A stretch of 64,000 nt of DNA from Ruminococcus flavefaciens (GCA_902760805.1 CACWHY010000006.1:106391-170390); one strand, 5' to 3'; shown: positions 8,364 through 16,670, counted from the first letter of the stretch. Notes: generated from the sequence alone by a model not told the origin. Numbers and translations are program-made.

Positions 8364-9092
8364 ATGAATTCCGATTTCGCCCGCATCATTACTCTCCAGC
8401 GCAAGGAGCGCCATATCAGCCAGAAACAGGCCGCCGCAGACCTTGGCATCTCTCAGGCTCTGCTGTCACACTACGAGAAGGGCATCCGTGAGTGCGGACT
8501 GAATTTCCTGGTAAAGATCGCCGATTACTACAACGTTTCCTGTGATTACCTCCTGGGCAGGACTCCCGAGCCCGAGGGCAAGACCATCACTATCGAGGAC
8601 ATCCCCGATGACGACGGCAACAACACCCTGAAAATGCCCAGCCCTGAGATCATCAATTTCAACAGGCGTATCGTCAACAACTCGATCAGCCTGCTGTTCA
8701 GTCTTGCGCAGAAGGCCAACAGTATCACTCTGATCAAGGAGATCTCCTCCTACCTGATGCTGTCGGTGTACAAGCTGTTCCGTATCGTCTATAACGCAAA
8801 TCCCCACAACGACCAGAAGCTCTTCCGCATACCCAAGGTAGTTGCCAACGACAGCGCAAACGCTATCATCTCCATGAGCGAGGCCGACATCAAGGCGGCT
8901 TCCAGCGGAATACCTCTTGACGGAGGCGACTGTGTGGACAACTTCGATACGCTGTACATCACCACGTCAACACTCCAGAAGGACTATGCCCAGTATTCAT
9001 CGTCGCTGCTCAATCTGATCAAGCGCAGCGAGGAGAGCATCGCCCGGACCCGTGCAAAATATCACGGCAGCGAGAACAACCGTGGATACTAA
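8364..9092 (+). CDS. XRE-family transcriptional regulator with long C-terminal extension
   Basis: DNA-binding regulator of 242 residues. A Cro/CI-type helix-turn-helix fills about residues 8-65, with the signature QKQAAADLGISQALLSHYEKG and the following YYNVSCDYLLGRT. The remaining ~175 residues resemble no domain I know; they are mostly helical and may serve for dimerisation or ligand binding. The ATG is preceded by CAGGAGG. It is a single plus-strand gene between minus-strand genes, followed at once by an intrinsic terminator, so it is monocistronic. Target genes are not evident; the divergent histidine phosphatase gene is a candidate, as is its own promoter. Confidence 0.85.
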   Translation: MNSDFARIITLQRKERHISQKQAAADLGISQALLSHYEKGIRECGLNFLVKIADYYNVSCDYLLGRTPEPEGKTITIEDIPDDDGNNTLKMPSPEIINFNRRIVNNSISLLFSLAQKANSITLIKEISSYLMLSVYKLFRIVYNANPHNDQKLFRIPKVVANDSANAIISMSEADIKAASSGIPLDGGDCVDNFDTLYITTSTLQKDYAQYSSSLLNLIKRSEESIARTRAKYHGSENNRGY

Positions 9093-9124
9093 TTATAGCA
9101 CATCTGAGAAATAATTGCAAATCG

Positions 9125-9150
9125 AAGGGCGCACAATGTGCGCCCTTTTT
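9125..9150 (+). terminator. Intrinsic terminator of the XRE regulator gene
   Basis: A 10-bp stem AAGGGCGCAC/GTGCGCCCTT with a three-base loop is followed by TTTTT on the plus strand, 33 bases after the stop codon. Confidence 0.85.
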
Positions 9151-9157
9151 CACAAAT

Positions 9158-9300
9158 TGTAGGGGACGGCGTCCTCGACGTCCCGGCCTTTTGAACAATG
9201 TGGGCGGATTGTTCTGTAGGGGCGGATATTATCCGCCCGGCGGTTTGGATAACGTTTCCGGAAACAATTTGTAGGGGAGGCCGCCCCCGGCCTCCCGCCA
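9158..9300. repeat. Three tandem-spaced GTAGGGG hairpin repeats
   Basis: Three related elements begin with TGTAGGGG and fold into GC-rich hairpins: about 9158-9189 (GGGACG..CGTCCC), 9215-9243 (GGGCGGAT..ATCCGCCC) and 9268-9300 (GGGAGGCC..GGCCTCCC). The start of each is conserved while the two hairpin arms vary together, so folding seems to be what is kept. An open frame of about 85 codons on the minus strand over this stretch is a by-product of the repeats. Similar short interspersed repeats are, as far as I recall, common between genes in gut Clostridia. The source of their mobility is not visible here. Confidence 0.75.
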
Positions 9301-9310
9301 ATTTGAAATA

Positions 9311-9340
9311 AAAAAGGACTGCCGAGGCAGTCCCTTTTTT
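9311..9340 (-). terminator. Terminator downstream of the 2-oxoacid oxidoreductase operon
   Basis: A 7-bp stem GGACTGC/GCAGTCC (9316-9322 and 9327-9333) with a CGAG loop is flanked by A5 on one side and T6 on the other, so it can work on both strands. It sits two bases after the stop of the last oxidoreductase gene. Confidence 0.8.
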
Positions 9341-9342
9341 CA

Positions 9343-9876
9343 TCATGCGTTCATTCCAAGCTCGATAGCCTTGAAGTTATTGGGAATCAGGGCAGCCTTC
9401 TTAGGAGGAACTACCTTCTCGATCGCCTTCTTCATTGTGTCCAGTGAGCAGATACCAGTCTCCTTGAGCACCTTGCCCAGCAGGATGATGTTCGATCCGC
9501 CCTTGAGAGCGTTATCGTCTGCCATCTGCTGTGAGGGGATGCCGAAGAGGCTGATGTCTGTGCGGTCGCACTCAGGCTCGATGAGGGTGCTGTCGAAGAA
9601 CACCTTTCCGCCGGGCTTTACGTCCTTGACGAACTTATCGAATGAAGGCTGGTTCATTGCGATGAGGATGTCAGGAGTGAGCACCAGGGGAGATCCGATC
9701 GGGTCGTCGGAAATACAAACGGAACAGTTACAAGTACCGCCTCTCATCTCAGGGCCGTATGAAGGGAGCCATGAAAGCTCCTTGTTATCCATAAGTCCGC
9801 AGTATGCGAGGATCTTACCGGCGAAGAGTATTCCCTGTCCGCCAAATCCGGCCAGAAGTATCTCAGTTGTTGCCAT
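9343..9876 (-). CDS. 2-oxoacid:ferredoxin oxidoreductase, gamma subunit
   Basis: Gamma chain of a CoA-dependent 2-oxoacid:ferredoxin oxidoreductase. The 177-residue protein shows the gamma-family opening ILLAGFGGQGILFAGKIL and the SYGPEMRGGTCNCSV segment near residue 38. It is the last of four co-directional genes and meets the beta subunit gene at a single shared base. With the alpha, beta and ferredoxin genes it makes a four-gene set of the branched-chain or 2-oxoglutarate type. The substrate cannot be decided from this chain. Confidence 0.9.
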   Translation of the reverse strand: MATTEILLAGFGGQGILFAGKILAYCGLMDNKELSWLPSYGPEMRGGTCNCSVCISDDPIGSPLVLTPDILIAMNQPSFDKFVKDVKPGGKVFFDSTLIEPECDRTDISLFGIPSQQMADDNALKGGSNIILLGKVLKETGICSLDTMKKAIEKVVPPKKAALIPNNFKAIELGMNA

Positions 9877-10649
9877 TATTCATTTCCTCCTTCCGACTTG
9901 GGGAAAACTCCCTCTTCAACGTCCTTGTAAACGCCCAGAGGATAGTAGGGGATCATCTCGTCCTGGAGTCTCTTGATAGCCTCGATAGGAGTCAGGCCCC
10001 AGTTTGTAGGACAAGTGGAGAGCACCTCAACGATGGAGAAGCCCTTTCCTGCCTTCTGATTCTCGAAAGCCTTGCGGATAGCCTTCTTAGCGTTTCTGAT
10101 GTGAGGAACGCTGTCTACTGCGACTCTCTCTGCATAAGCTGTACCTGTCAGCTGTGAGAGCATCTCGCAGACCTTTACAGGGTAGCCTGCCAGCTCAGGG
10201 CTTCTTCCGAAGGGAGTAGTCTGAGTTACCTGGCCGGGAAGAGTTGTAGGAGCCATCTGTCCGCCGGTCATTCCATAGATAGTATTGTTGATGAAGATAA
10301 CGACGATGTTCTCGCCTCTTGTAGCAACGTGAACTGTCTCAGCAGTACCGATAGCAGCCAGGTCGCCGTCGCCCTGATATGTAAATACGAACTTGTCAGG
10401 GTTAGTTCTCTTGACGCCGGTAGCTACGGCCGGAGCACGTCCGTGAGCAGCCTCGATCATATCACAGTTGAAATAGTCATAAGCCATTACAGAGCAGCCT
10501 ACAGGACATACTCCGATAGTATCGCCCTCGATACCCATTTCGTCGATGACCTCGCAGAGGATACGGTGAACGATACCGTGGGTACAGCCGGGGCAGTAAT
10601 GTGTAGGAATGTCGATAAGAGCCTTAGGTCTTTCAAATACAACAGCCAT
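9876..10649 (-). CDS. 2-oxoacid:ferredoxin oxidoreductase, beta (thiamine diphosphate) subunit
   Basis: The beta chain binds thiamine diphosphate and carries out decarboxylation. The 257-residue product contains HYCPGCTHGIVHR near residue 17 with cofactor-linked cysteines, the TPP motif GDGDLAAIG followed by NNTIYGMTGGQ, and the QTTPFGR segment typical of the Kor/Vor branch. It overlaps the alpha gene's stop by one base. The enzyme oxidatively decarboxylates a 2-oxoacid to its CoA ester while reducing ferredoxin, or runs in reverse to fix CO2. Confidence 0.92.
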   Translation of the reverse strand: MAVVFERPKALIDIPTHYCPGCTHGIVHRILCEVIDEMGIEGDTIGVCPVGCSVMAYDYFNCDMIEAAHGRAPAVATGVKRTNPDKFVFTYQGDGDLAAIGTAETVHVATRGENIVVIFINNTIYGMTGGQMAPTTLPGQVTQTTPFGRSPELAGYPVKVCEMLSQLTGTAYAERVAVDSVPHIRNAKKAIRKAFENQKAGKGFSIVEVLSTCPTNWGLTPIEAIKRLQDEMIPYYPLGVYKDVEEGVFPKSEGGNE

Positions 10650-11707
10650 TACAGTGTACCTCCCAGTTTCTTGATCTCCTCCAGCACCTCAGCAGGTGTG
10701 GGGATAACGCCGCCTGTTCTTCCGTAGAACTCAACAGGCTTTGAGCAGTTGATAGCCAGCTTGATGTCGTCCACCATCTGACCCATGTTCATCTCAACGC
10801 TCAGGAGCTTCTTAGCGCTCTTAGCAGCCTCGTTGATCTCCTTTACAGGGAAGGGCCACAGTGTCTTAGGACGGAAGAGTCCTGCCTTGATGCCCTGCTC
10901 TCTTGCGGAATTTACAGCAGACTTTACGACTCTTGCAGTTGCGCCGAAAGCGCACAGGAGGATGTCGCAGTCCTCAGTGAGGTACAGCTCAGCCTCTGTC
11001 TCGGTCTCCTTGATGATCTCATATCTCTTGAAGCGGTCAACGATGGACTTCTCCAGCTCATCGGGCTTGAGGTAGAGGGAGTTGATGATGTGGTGCTCTC
11101 TTGCGTTCTTGTGGCCGTTTGCAGCCCAGCCGCTCTTATCGTAAGCATCGGGATTGATCTCAGGGAAGGAAACAGGCTCCATCATCTGACCCAGAAGTCC
11201 GTCAGCCAGGATCATAGCGGGCATACGGTACTTGTCAGCACGGTCGAAGGCCTTAACAACGTAGTCTACCATCTCCTGAACAGAAGCAGGAGCGTATACC
11301 AGAAGCTGGAAGTCGCCGTGACCAAGAGCCTTTGTAGCCTGCCAGTAGTCAGCCTGTGAGGGCTGGATACCGCCCAGGCCGGGGCCGCCTCTCTGAACAT
11401 TGATGATAACAGCAGGAAGATCAGAGCCTGCGATGTATGAAACGCCCTCGCTCTTCAGAGAAACTCCGGGAGAAGAGGAAGATGTCATAGCACGAACGCC
11501 GGTGGAAGCAGCGCCCAGTACCATATTGATAGCAGCGATCTCAGACTCAGCCTGAAGGAAAACGCCGCCTGCCTTATGCATACGCTTAGCCATATAAGCG
11601 GCAAGCTCAGTCTGGGGAGTAATAGGATAACCGAAGAAGCACTTACAGCCTGCTCTGATAGCGGCCTCAGCCAGTGCCTCGTTACCCTTCATAAGATTTC
11701 TTTCCAA
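10649..11707 (-). CDS. vorB: 2-oxoacid:ferredoxin oxidoreductase, alpha subunit (VorB-like)
   Basis: Alpha chain of 352 residues. The reading frame is open well upstream. The start proposed is the TTG at 11705-11707 (MERNLMKGNEALAEAAIRAG), with AAAGGAG about ten bases before it; the alternative ATG at 11690-11692 would drop five residues and has a weaker site. Diagnostic segments are GYPITPQTEL near residue 23, QAESEIAAINMVLGAA, and TSSSSPGVSLKSEG. Length and sequence agree best with the 3-methyl-2-oxobutanoate (VorB) group, but 2-oxoglutarate enzymes are close relatives, so the substrate is tentative. The 4Fe-4S subunit gene lies 29 bases upstream. Confidence 0.88.
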   Translation of the reverse strand: MERNLMKGNEALAEAAIRAGCKCFFGYPITPQTELAAYMAKRMHKAGGVFLQAESEIAAINMVLGAASTGVRAMTSSSSPGVSLKSEGVSYIAGSDLPAVIINVQRGGPGLGGIQPSQADYWQATKALGHGDFQLLVYAPASVQEMVDYVVKAFDRADKYRMPAMILADGLLGQMMEPVSFPEINPDAYDKSGWAANGHKNAREHHIINSLYLKPDELEKSIVDRFKRYEIIKETETEAELYLTEDCDILLCAFGATARVVKSAVNSAREQGIKAGLFRPKTLWPFPVKEINEAAKSAKKLLSVEMNMGQMVDDIKLAINCSKPVEFYGRTGGVIPTPAEVLEEIKKLGGTL

Positions 11708-11736
11708 AGCTAAACAGCTCCTTTCGGTAAAAAAGT

Positions 11737-11943
11737 TTACTTTTCGATGATGATAGCGCAGTCGGGGCACATTGTAGCGCACATTGCGCAGCTGATGCAC
11801 TGCTCCTGATCGGTGCAGACCGCATAGAAATAGCCCTTCTTGTTACGCTTTTCCTTTTGCAGCTCCACGATCTTCTTGGGACAGGCTGTAGTACAAAGAG
11901 CACAGCCCTTGCAGCGCTCGGTGATAACAGTCATTTTTGCCAT
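11737..11943 (-). CDS. 2-oxoacid oxidoreductase delta subunit, 2x[4Fe-4S] ferredoxin
   Basis: Small electron-carrier subunit of 68 residues. Two cluster-binding motifs are visible, CKGCALCTTACP near residue 11 and CISCAMCATMCP near residue 49, each with the CxxCxxCxxxCP pattern. The ATG at 11941-11943 is chosen, with GGGA nine bases upstream. A GTG three codons earlier is possible but would sit on the ribosome binding site. It leads the oxidoreductase genes and should pass electrons from the catalytic chains to free ferredoxin. Confidence 0.92.
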   Translation of the reverse strand: MAKMTVITERCKGCALCTTACPKKIVELQKEKRNKKGYFYAVCTDQEQCISCAMCATMCPDCAIIIEK

Positions 11944-12002
11944 ACCATTCACTCCCTTCAGATGGACTCATCTATCCAGACACACATAGGTGTATCAACA
12001 GC

Positions 12003-12662
12003 TTAGCGGTCCCAGATATTCTTGACGTAGACCTTCACGGGGAAATATCCCTTGTCCGGAGAAAGCTCACACAGCTCCTCGGGGCAGGTCGTGAAGGCCA
12101 GCGGAAGGCCAGTTTTGGCCGAGACCTTTGCAGCGAACTCACCTGACTGCTCGATTATCTCCAGAGAGGTCTCACAGCCCAGATTGGTGTTGTTCACAAT
12201 GGCGGTGTGCTTCATTCTGGCAGCCGCCTCTATCTCATACATCAAAGCCACAGCCTCATTAGCGTTTGCGGTGAGGTATCTGCGCTGATTTATGACGTAG
12301 AGCATATCCAGCTCGTCCTTAAAACCCATAAGAGCGCCGGCGTATCTTCCAAGAGCCGCAGCTCCGGCATCGTCGCCGCCCACGTCGATGATCAGGCAGT
12401 CCTCGTTGATAGCGAGCTGCTCCACATCGAACTGGATCGAAGGCACATCAAGGTTGCTCCCGGCGAAATCAGGAGCGATCATCTTTATCCCCTTCTCCTC
12501 AAAGAAGCCACGAAAATCGGCTGTGCGGAAGTAAGGGTTTACAAGGTCAAGGTCAACGATAGCAACGCTTTTCCCCTCGCTGGCAGCCTTCACAGCCAGG
12601 TTGACGGAAAGGTTGGTCTTACCGCTGCCGTAATGACCGGTAACGATAGTAATTTTCTTCAT
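12003..12662 (-). CDS. MinD/ParA-type P-loop ATPase upstream of the oxidoreductase genes
   Basis: Predicted ATP-binding protein of 219 residues. It starts at the ATG 12660-12662 (MKKITIVTGHYGSGKTNLS) behind GAGGAG. The first 20 residues form the Walker A loop, followed by AIVDLDLVNPYFRT and LIIDVGGDDAGA, as in the SIMIBI ATPases. The CxxC bridge of the Mrp/NBP35 iron-sulfur carriers is not evident; TNLGCETS and TTCPEELCEL contain isolated cysteines. The gene lies 59 bases before the ferredoxin subunit gene and shares its direction, with a strong promoter upstream. A role in maturation of the iron-sulfur oxidoreductase is a guess based on context. Confidence 0.8.
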   Translation of the reverse strand: MKKITIVTGHYGSGKTNLSVNLAVKAASEGKSVAIVDLDLVNPYFRTADFRGFFEEKGIKMIAPDFAGSNLDVPSIQFDVEQLAINEDCLIIDVGGDDAGAAALGRYAGALMGFKDELDMLYVINQRRYLTANANEAVALMYEIEAAARMKHTAIVNNTNLGCETSLEIIEQSGEFAAKVSAKTGLPLAFTTCPEELCELSPDKGYFPVKVYVKNIWDR

Positions 12663-12701
12663 AAAACTCCTCTTGTAAAACAAAAATCAGCTTCAACCTA
12701 C

Positions 12702-12736
12702 ATTATACCACTTTAGCGCAACAAATGCAAGTGGTA
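12702..12736 (-). promoter_or_regulatory. Promoter of the ATPase/oxidoreductase operon overlapped by an inverted repeat
   Basis: On the minus strand TTGCAT (12725-12730) and TATAAT (12702-12707) are 17 bases apart. The promoter is bracketed by a perfect 8-bp inverted repeat, TACCACTT (12706-12713) and AAGTGGTA (12729-12736), which overlaps both boxes and is well placed as an operator. The same AAGTGGTA half-site occurs at the ruvC promoter. Confidence 0.8.
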
Positions 12737-12813
12737 GAGACAAGAAATTAGTTCCAAGGGCGAAGATTGCTGTAGAGAAGGCCATTGTCCTTCTGCAAAA
12801 GCTGCCGATAATG

Positions 12814-12841
12814 AAAAAAACCGCCCCCGATATGGGAGCGG
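12814..12841 (-). terminator. Intrinsic terminator of the fatty acid synthesis operon
   Basis: On the minus strand an 8-bp stem CCGCTCCC/GGGGGCGG (one U-G pair) with a five-base loop is followed by seven U. It lies 18 bases after the acpP stop codon and ends the fabH-acpP operon. Confidence 0.88.
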
Positions 12842-12859
12842 AAGGCATTTCATCTGGGA

Positions 12860-13096
12860 TCACTCAGCGTCAGCGTTCTTCTCGATGTAGTTAACGATGT
12901 CACCTACAGTCTTGATCTCCTCAACAGCCTCGTCGGGGATAGACAGGTCGTACTCGTCCTCGATAGTCTGGATCAGGTCAACAACGTCCAGAGAATCAGC
13001 GCCCAGGTCGTCCTGGATATTAGCCTCAGTTGTTACCTCGTCCTCGTCAACGCCAAGCTGGTCTACGATAATATCACGGATCTTCTCAAAAATCAT
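12860..13096 (-). CDS. acpP: Acyl carrier protein
   Basis: Carries growing acyl chains on a phosphopantetheine arm. The ATG at 13094-13096 ([10 protein letters not shown]..) is chosen, with GGAGG eight bases upstream; an ATG five codons earlier overlaps that site. The 78-residue acidic protein contains the GADSLDVVD motif, with S35 as the attachment serine. It is the last gene of the operon, 64 bases after accA, and is followed by a terminator. In many bacteria acpP sits beside fabG and fabF, so its place after the carboxylase genes differs from the common order. Confidence 0.97.
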   Translation of the reverse strand: MIFEKIRDIIVDQLGVDEDEVTTEANIQDDLGADSLDVVDLIQTIEDEYDLSIPDEAVEEIKTVGDIVNYIEKNADAE

Positions 13097-13160
13097 GTTT
13101 ATTTCCTCCATTTTCTTAAATTCTGCACTCCAAAGGGAGAGCTGCTTGTGTCAAATCGGA

Positions 13161-13967
13161 TCATTCTGTGAACTCTCCGATTTTTCTAAATTTAGTATAG
13201 CGTTCTTTCAGCAAAACGTCAATATCTTTTTCGCATTTTTCTGGAATTATGTGTGACAAATATTCCTTAATATTTTCCGATATTTTGTCTAGATCGTTAT
13301 GTGCGCCTCCAAGAGGCTCCTCGATAATGGTCTCAGCAACGCCCAAACGCACCATATCCTCGGCTGTGATGCGCATGATATTGCAGGCTTCCTCCTCACG
13401 GGAGGCGTCCTTCCACAGGATGCTTGCGAAGCCTCTTGGAGAAACTACTGAATACTGAGCGTTCTCCAGCATAGCCAGCTCGTCGCATACGCCCAGAGCC
13501 AGAGCTCCGCCGCTTCCGCCTTCACCCAAAACTATGGAGATCACAGGCGTCCTCAGAGTCATGAACTCGGCGATGTTCTTGGCGATAGCCTCGCCCTGAC
13601 CACGCTCCTCCGCAGCCATTCCGGCGTAGGCACCGGGAGTGTCGATGAAGCAGATCACCGGTCTGTGGAATTTCTCGGCCTGCTTTGCAAGGCGCAGAGC
13701 CTTTCTGTAGCCCTCGGGAAGGGGCATTGCGAAGTTGCAGGCCTTGTTCTCATTGATGTCTCTGCCCTTCACCTGGCCAATAACAGTTACCGGACGGCCG
13801 TCCAGCATAGCGATACCGCCCATGATAGCGTGGTCGTCGCCGTAGTAGCGGTCGCCGTGCATCTCAAAGAAATCGGTGAAGATCAGGGGTATAAGGTCCT
13901 TAACGGTAGGCCTGCCCTTGGTGTGGACCAGAGCAAGGCGCTCCCAGGCAGTTTTTTTCTCGTCCAT
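13161..13967 (-). CDS. accA: Acetyl-CoA carboxylase carboxyltransferase, alpha subunit
   Basis: With AccD it transfers the carboxyl group from carboxybiotin to acetyl-CoA, giving malonyl-CoA, the first committed step of fatty acid synthesis. The 268-residue chain contains the crotonase-fold segments IDTPGAYAGMAAEERGQGEA, GEGGSGGALALGVCDE and SVVSPRGFASILW. It is shorter than the proteobacterial protein (about 319) at the N-terminus, as in many Firmicutes. It starts three bases after accD. Confidence 0.96.
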   Translation of the reverse strand: MDEKKTAWERLALVHTKGRPTVKDLIPLIFTDFFEMHGDRYYGDDHAIMGGIAMLDGRPVTVIGQVKGRDINENKACNFAMPLPEGYRKALRLAKQAEKFHRPVICFIDTPGAYAGMAAEERGQGEAIAKNIAEFMTLRTPVISIVLGEGGSGGALALGVCDELAMLENAQYSVVSPRGFASILWKDASREEEACNIMRITAEDMVRLGVAETIIEEPLGGAHNDLDKISENIKEYLSHIIPEKCEKDIDVLLKERYTKFRKIGEFTE

Positions 13968-13970
13968 AGC

Positions 13971-14825
13971 TCAGACCTCCTTCGGCGCATGACCGTGGAG
14001 CTCAAGGAGATGAGCGAGGGTATTGCGCATTTTCTTTCTGTCAACGATCATATCCACGAAGCCCTTGTCCTGCATGAACTCCGCAAGCTGGAAGTCCTCC
14101 GGCAGGCGCTGGCGCATGGTGCTCTCGATGACTCTTCTTCCGGCAAAGCCGATCAGCACCTTAGGCTCGGCGATGATGATGTCGCCCAGTGAGGCAAAGC
14201 TGGCGGTGACTCCGCCGGTGGTGGGGTCAGTGAGCACAGTTATATACAGGCCGCCCTTGTCGCTGTGGAGCTTCACGGCGCCCGATGTTTTGGCCATCTG
14301 CATAAGGGAAACTATTCCCTCCTGCATTCTTGCACCGCCTGAGCAGGTGAAGAGGATCACCGGCAGGCTGTGGTCTGAGGCATACTCGAAGGCTCTTGCG
14401 ATCTTCTCGCCCACAACGCTTCCCATGGAGCCCATCATGTAGCGTGAGTCCATGATACCGATAACGGTCTCGATGCCCTTGATCCGGGCAGTACCCGTAA
14501 CAACGGCGTCCTTCAGACCGGTCTTGTCTCTCAGCTCCTGCTGCTTTTCGGGGTATTCGGGGAAATCTATCGGGTCGCAGCTGATCATCTCGCTGTCCAG
14601 CTCAGAAAAGCTGTCCTTATCCACGGTTATCTCAAGGCGCTCCTGTGCAGAGATCCTTCCGTGATAATTACAGTTGGGGCATACCCTGTGGAGCTCCTCA
14701 AAGCGCTCTCTCAGAACAAGGCTCTGACAGCGGGGACACTTGACGGAATCGTGGTCGTCCTCGTCGTTATAGCCGTTGAAGCGCTTCTTAACGACGTCAA
14801 AAAAGTTATCAAATCTTTCGCCCAT
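13971..14825 (-). CDS. accD: Acetyl-CoA carboxylase carboxyltransferase, beta subunit
   Basis: Partner of AccA in the carboxyltransferase. The 284-residue protein has an N-terminal four-cysteine zinc ribbon (CPRC near residue 30 and CPNC near residue 49), followed by the crotonase-fold domain with FTCSGGARMQEG and TDPTTGGVTASFASLGD. Length is normal. It lies 12 bases after accC and just before accA, so the three carboxylase genes are tightly linked. Confidence 0.97.
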   Translation of the reverse strand: MGERFDNFFDVVKKRFNGYNDEDDHDSVKCPRCQSLVLRERFEELHRVCPNCNYHGRISAQERLEITVDKDSFSELDSEMISCDPIDFPEYPEKQQELRDKTGLKDAVVTGTARIKGIETVIGIMDSRYMMGSMGSVVGEKIARAFEYASDHSLPVILFTCSGGARMQEGIVSLMQMAKTSGAVKLHSDKGGLYITVLTDPTTGGVTASFASLGDIIIAEPKVLIGFAGRRVIESTMRQRLPEDFQLAEFMQDKGFVDMIVDRKKMRNTLAHLLELHGHAPKEV

Positions 14826-14837
14826 ACTGTCACCGCC

Positions 14838-16193
14838 TTACTTTTTCTTGTTCTTTTCCATGTATCTGTTGAGGAAGCCTATATCGTAGTTTCCGCTGAT
14901 GAACTCCGGACGCTTGATCAGATCCAGCTGGAAGTCGATGTTGGTGTCAACACCGTCCACGATGAACTCAGAAAGAGCCCAGCGCATCTTCCGGATAGCG
15001 TCGTCACGGTCAGAGCCGTGAGCTATCAGCTTGCTGATCATTGAGTCGTAATAGGGAGTGATCGTGTAGCCCTGATATACGGCTCCGTCGATCCTGATGC
15101 CCGGGCCTCCCGGCACATAGAGAGCCGTGATCGTTCCCGGAGAGGGACGGAAGTTCAGCTCAGGGTTTTCCGCATTGATACGGCACTCGATAGCGTGTCC
15201 ACGGAGCTTGATGTCCTCCTGGGAAACTCTCAGGGGCAGGCCTGCTGCCACCTCGATCTGAGCCTTCACCAGGTCAAAGCCTGTGACCTCCTCAGTGATC
15301 GGGTGCTCTACCTGGATACGGGTGTTCATCTCCATGAAGTAGAAATCGTGGTTGTCGTCCACCAGGAACTCGATCGTTCCTGCGTTATAGTAGCCGCACT
15401 GCTTTGCAGCGGTAACAGCGGCATTGCCCATTTTCTGGCGGAGCTCCTCGTCAACTACCGGGCTGGGGCACTCCTCCAGCACCTTCTGGTTGCGGCGCTG
15501 CATAGAGCAGTCACGCTCGCCAAGGTAGATGTAGTTGCCCTGCTTGTCGGCCATGATCTGGATCTCGACGTGGTGGGGATTGATGAGGAATTTCTCGATA
15601 TAGACGGTATCGTCGCCGAAAAAGCTCTTGGCCTCCTGCTGAGCAGCAGTCATCTGAGCCTCCAGCTCCTTGGGAGAGTCAACTCTTCGGATACCTCTTC
15701 CGCCGCCGCCTGCTGAGGCCTTCACCAGCACGGGATAGCCGGCAGTCTCGGCGATCTTCTGGGCTTCTTTAAGGCTCTTTACGGCGCCCTTTGAGCCGGG
15801 GATGACTGGAACTCCCGCAGCAGCCATGGTCTCCTTAGCGGCAGCCTTGTCGCCCAGCATCTCGATGGCCTTATAGGAGGGGCCGATGAACACGATGCCG
15901 TTTTTCTCGCAGAGCCTTGCAAACTCCGCATTCTCCGAAAGGAAGCCAAATCCGGGGTGGATAGCCTCGGCTCCCATATTGATAGCAGCCTGAATGATAG
16001 CGTCCATGTTCAGATAGCTGTCCTTGGTAGCGGGAGGTCCTATGCAAATGGCCTCGTCAGCGATCTGAGCGTGGAGAGAGCTCCTGTCGGCGGTGGAATA
16101 AACGGCGATGCTGCGAACTCCCAGCTCACGGCAGGCTCTGATTATCCGGACAGCGATCTCTCCTCTGTTAGCGATCAGAATTTTTTTGAACAT
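14838..16193 (-). CDS. accC: Acetyl-CoA carboxylase, biotin carboxylase subunit
   Basis: ATP-grasp enzyme that carboxylates the biotin on AccB using bicarbonate. The start is the ATG at 16191-16193 (MFKKILIANRGEIAVRIIRAC) with AAGGAG upstream; the frame is open for 54 further codons, but that part does not look like protein. The 451-residue length is standard. Visible motifs are the glycine-rich ATP loop KASAGGGGRGIRRV near residue 160, MQRRNQKVLEECP, and MNTRIQVEHPITEEVTG with the catalytic arginine and glutamate. It follows fabZ by 31 bases. Confidence 0.97.
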   Translation of the reverse strand: MFKKILIANRGEIAVRIIRACRELGVRSIAVYSTADRSSLHAQIADEAICIGPPATKDSYLNMDAIIQAAINMGAEAIHPGFGFLSENAEFARLCEKNGIVFIGPSYKAIEMLGDKAAAKETMAAAGVPVIPGSKGAVKSLKEAQKIAETAGYPVLVKASAGGGGRGIRRVDSPKELEAQMTAAQQEAKSFFGDDTVYIEKFLINPHHVEIQIMADKQGNYIYLGERDCSMQRRNQKVLEECPSPVVDEELRQKMGNAAVTAAKQCGYYNAGTIEFLVDDNHDFYFMEMNTRIQVEHPITEEVTGFDLVKAQIEVAAGLPLRVSQEDIKLRGHAIECRINAENPELNFRPSPGTITALYVPGGPGIRIDGAVYQGYTITPYYDSMISKLIAHGSDRDDAIRKMRWALSEFIVDGVDTNIDFQLDLIKRPEFISGNYDIGFLNRYMEKNKKK

Positions 16194-16224
16194 TAAAATA
16201 TGATCTCCTTTGTAAGCAGATAGG

Positions 16225-16668
16225 TCAGGTCTTATCGGCCAGCACGAATGTGATCTCGCAGGAAACAGCCCTCTCGCCGTCAACTGAGGCAAGAGCCTTA
16301 CCTGTACCCACGGGGCCTCTTTGCTTGATGATCTCCACCTCAAGGTCGAGAACATCGCCGGGAACTACCTGTCTGCGGAACTTAGCCTTGTCGATGCCTC
16401 CGAAGAGACCGATCTTGCCCTTGAATTCGGGCTTTGAGAGCATACAAACGGCTCCGGCCTGAGCAAGCATCTCCACCATGAGAACACCGGGAGTTACCGG
16501 GTAGCCGGGGAAGTGGCCCTTGAACCAGAAATCCTCCTCCTTGATGTACTTGCGTGCCTTGACCTTAACGCCCACCTCCATCTCAACGATCTCGTCGATG
16601 AGGAGGAAGGGGTCTCTGTGGGGAATGATCTCCATGATCTGCTCTTTATTCATAAGTATATCAGCCAT
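16225..16668 (-). CDS. fabZ: 3-hydroxyacyl-ACP dehydratase
   Basis: Removes water from 3-hydroxyacyl-ACP in each elongation cycle. The 147-residue hot-dog-fold protein holds IPHRDPFLLID near residue 15 and the active-site motif GHFPGYPVTPGVLMVE, with H52 and E66 as the catalytic pair. It starts two bases after the stop of the preceding membrane-protein gene and precedes accC. No FabA-type isomerase is seen in the window. Confidence 0.96.
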   Translation of the reverse strand: MADILMNKEQIMEIIPHRDPFLLIDEIVEMEVGVKVKARKYIKEEDFWFKGHFPGYPVTPGVLMVEMLAQAGAVCMLSKPEFKGKIGLFGGIDKAKFRRQVVPGDVLDLEVEIIKQRGPVGTGKALASVDGERAVSCEITFVLADKT

Positions 16669-16670
16669 AG

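Noticed and set aside
9158-9300. Possible CRISPR array
   Set aside because: The three units vary in sequence and length and have no regular spacers; no cas genes are near.
9089-9346. Minus-strand frame of 85 codons over the hairpin repeats
   Set aside because: It consists of repeat and terminator sequence, with low-complexity translation and no start site.
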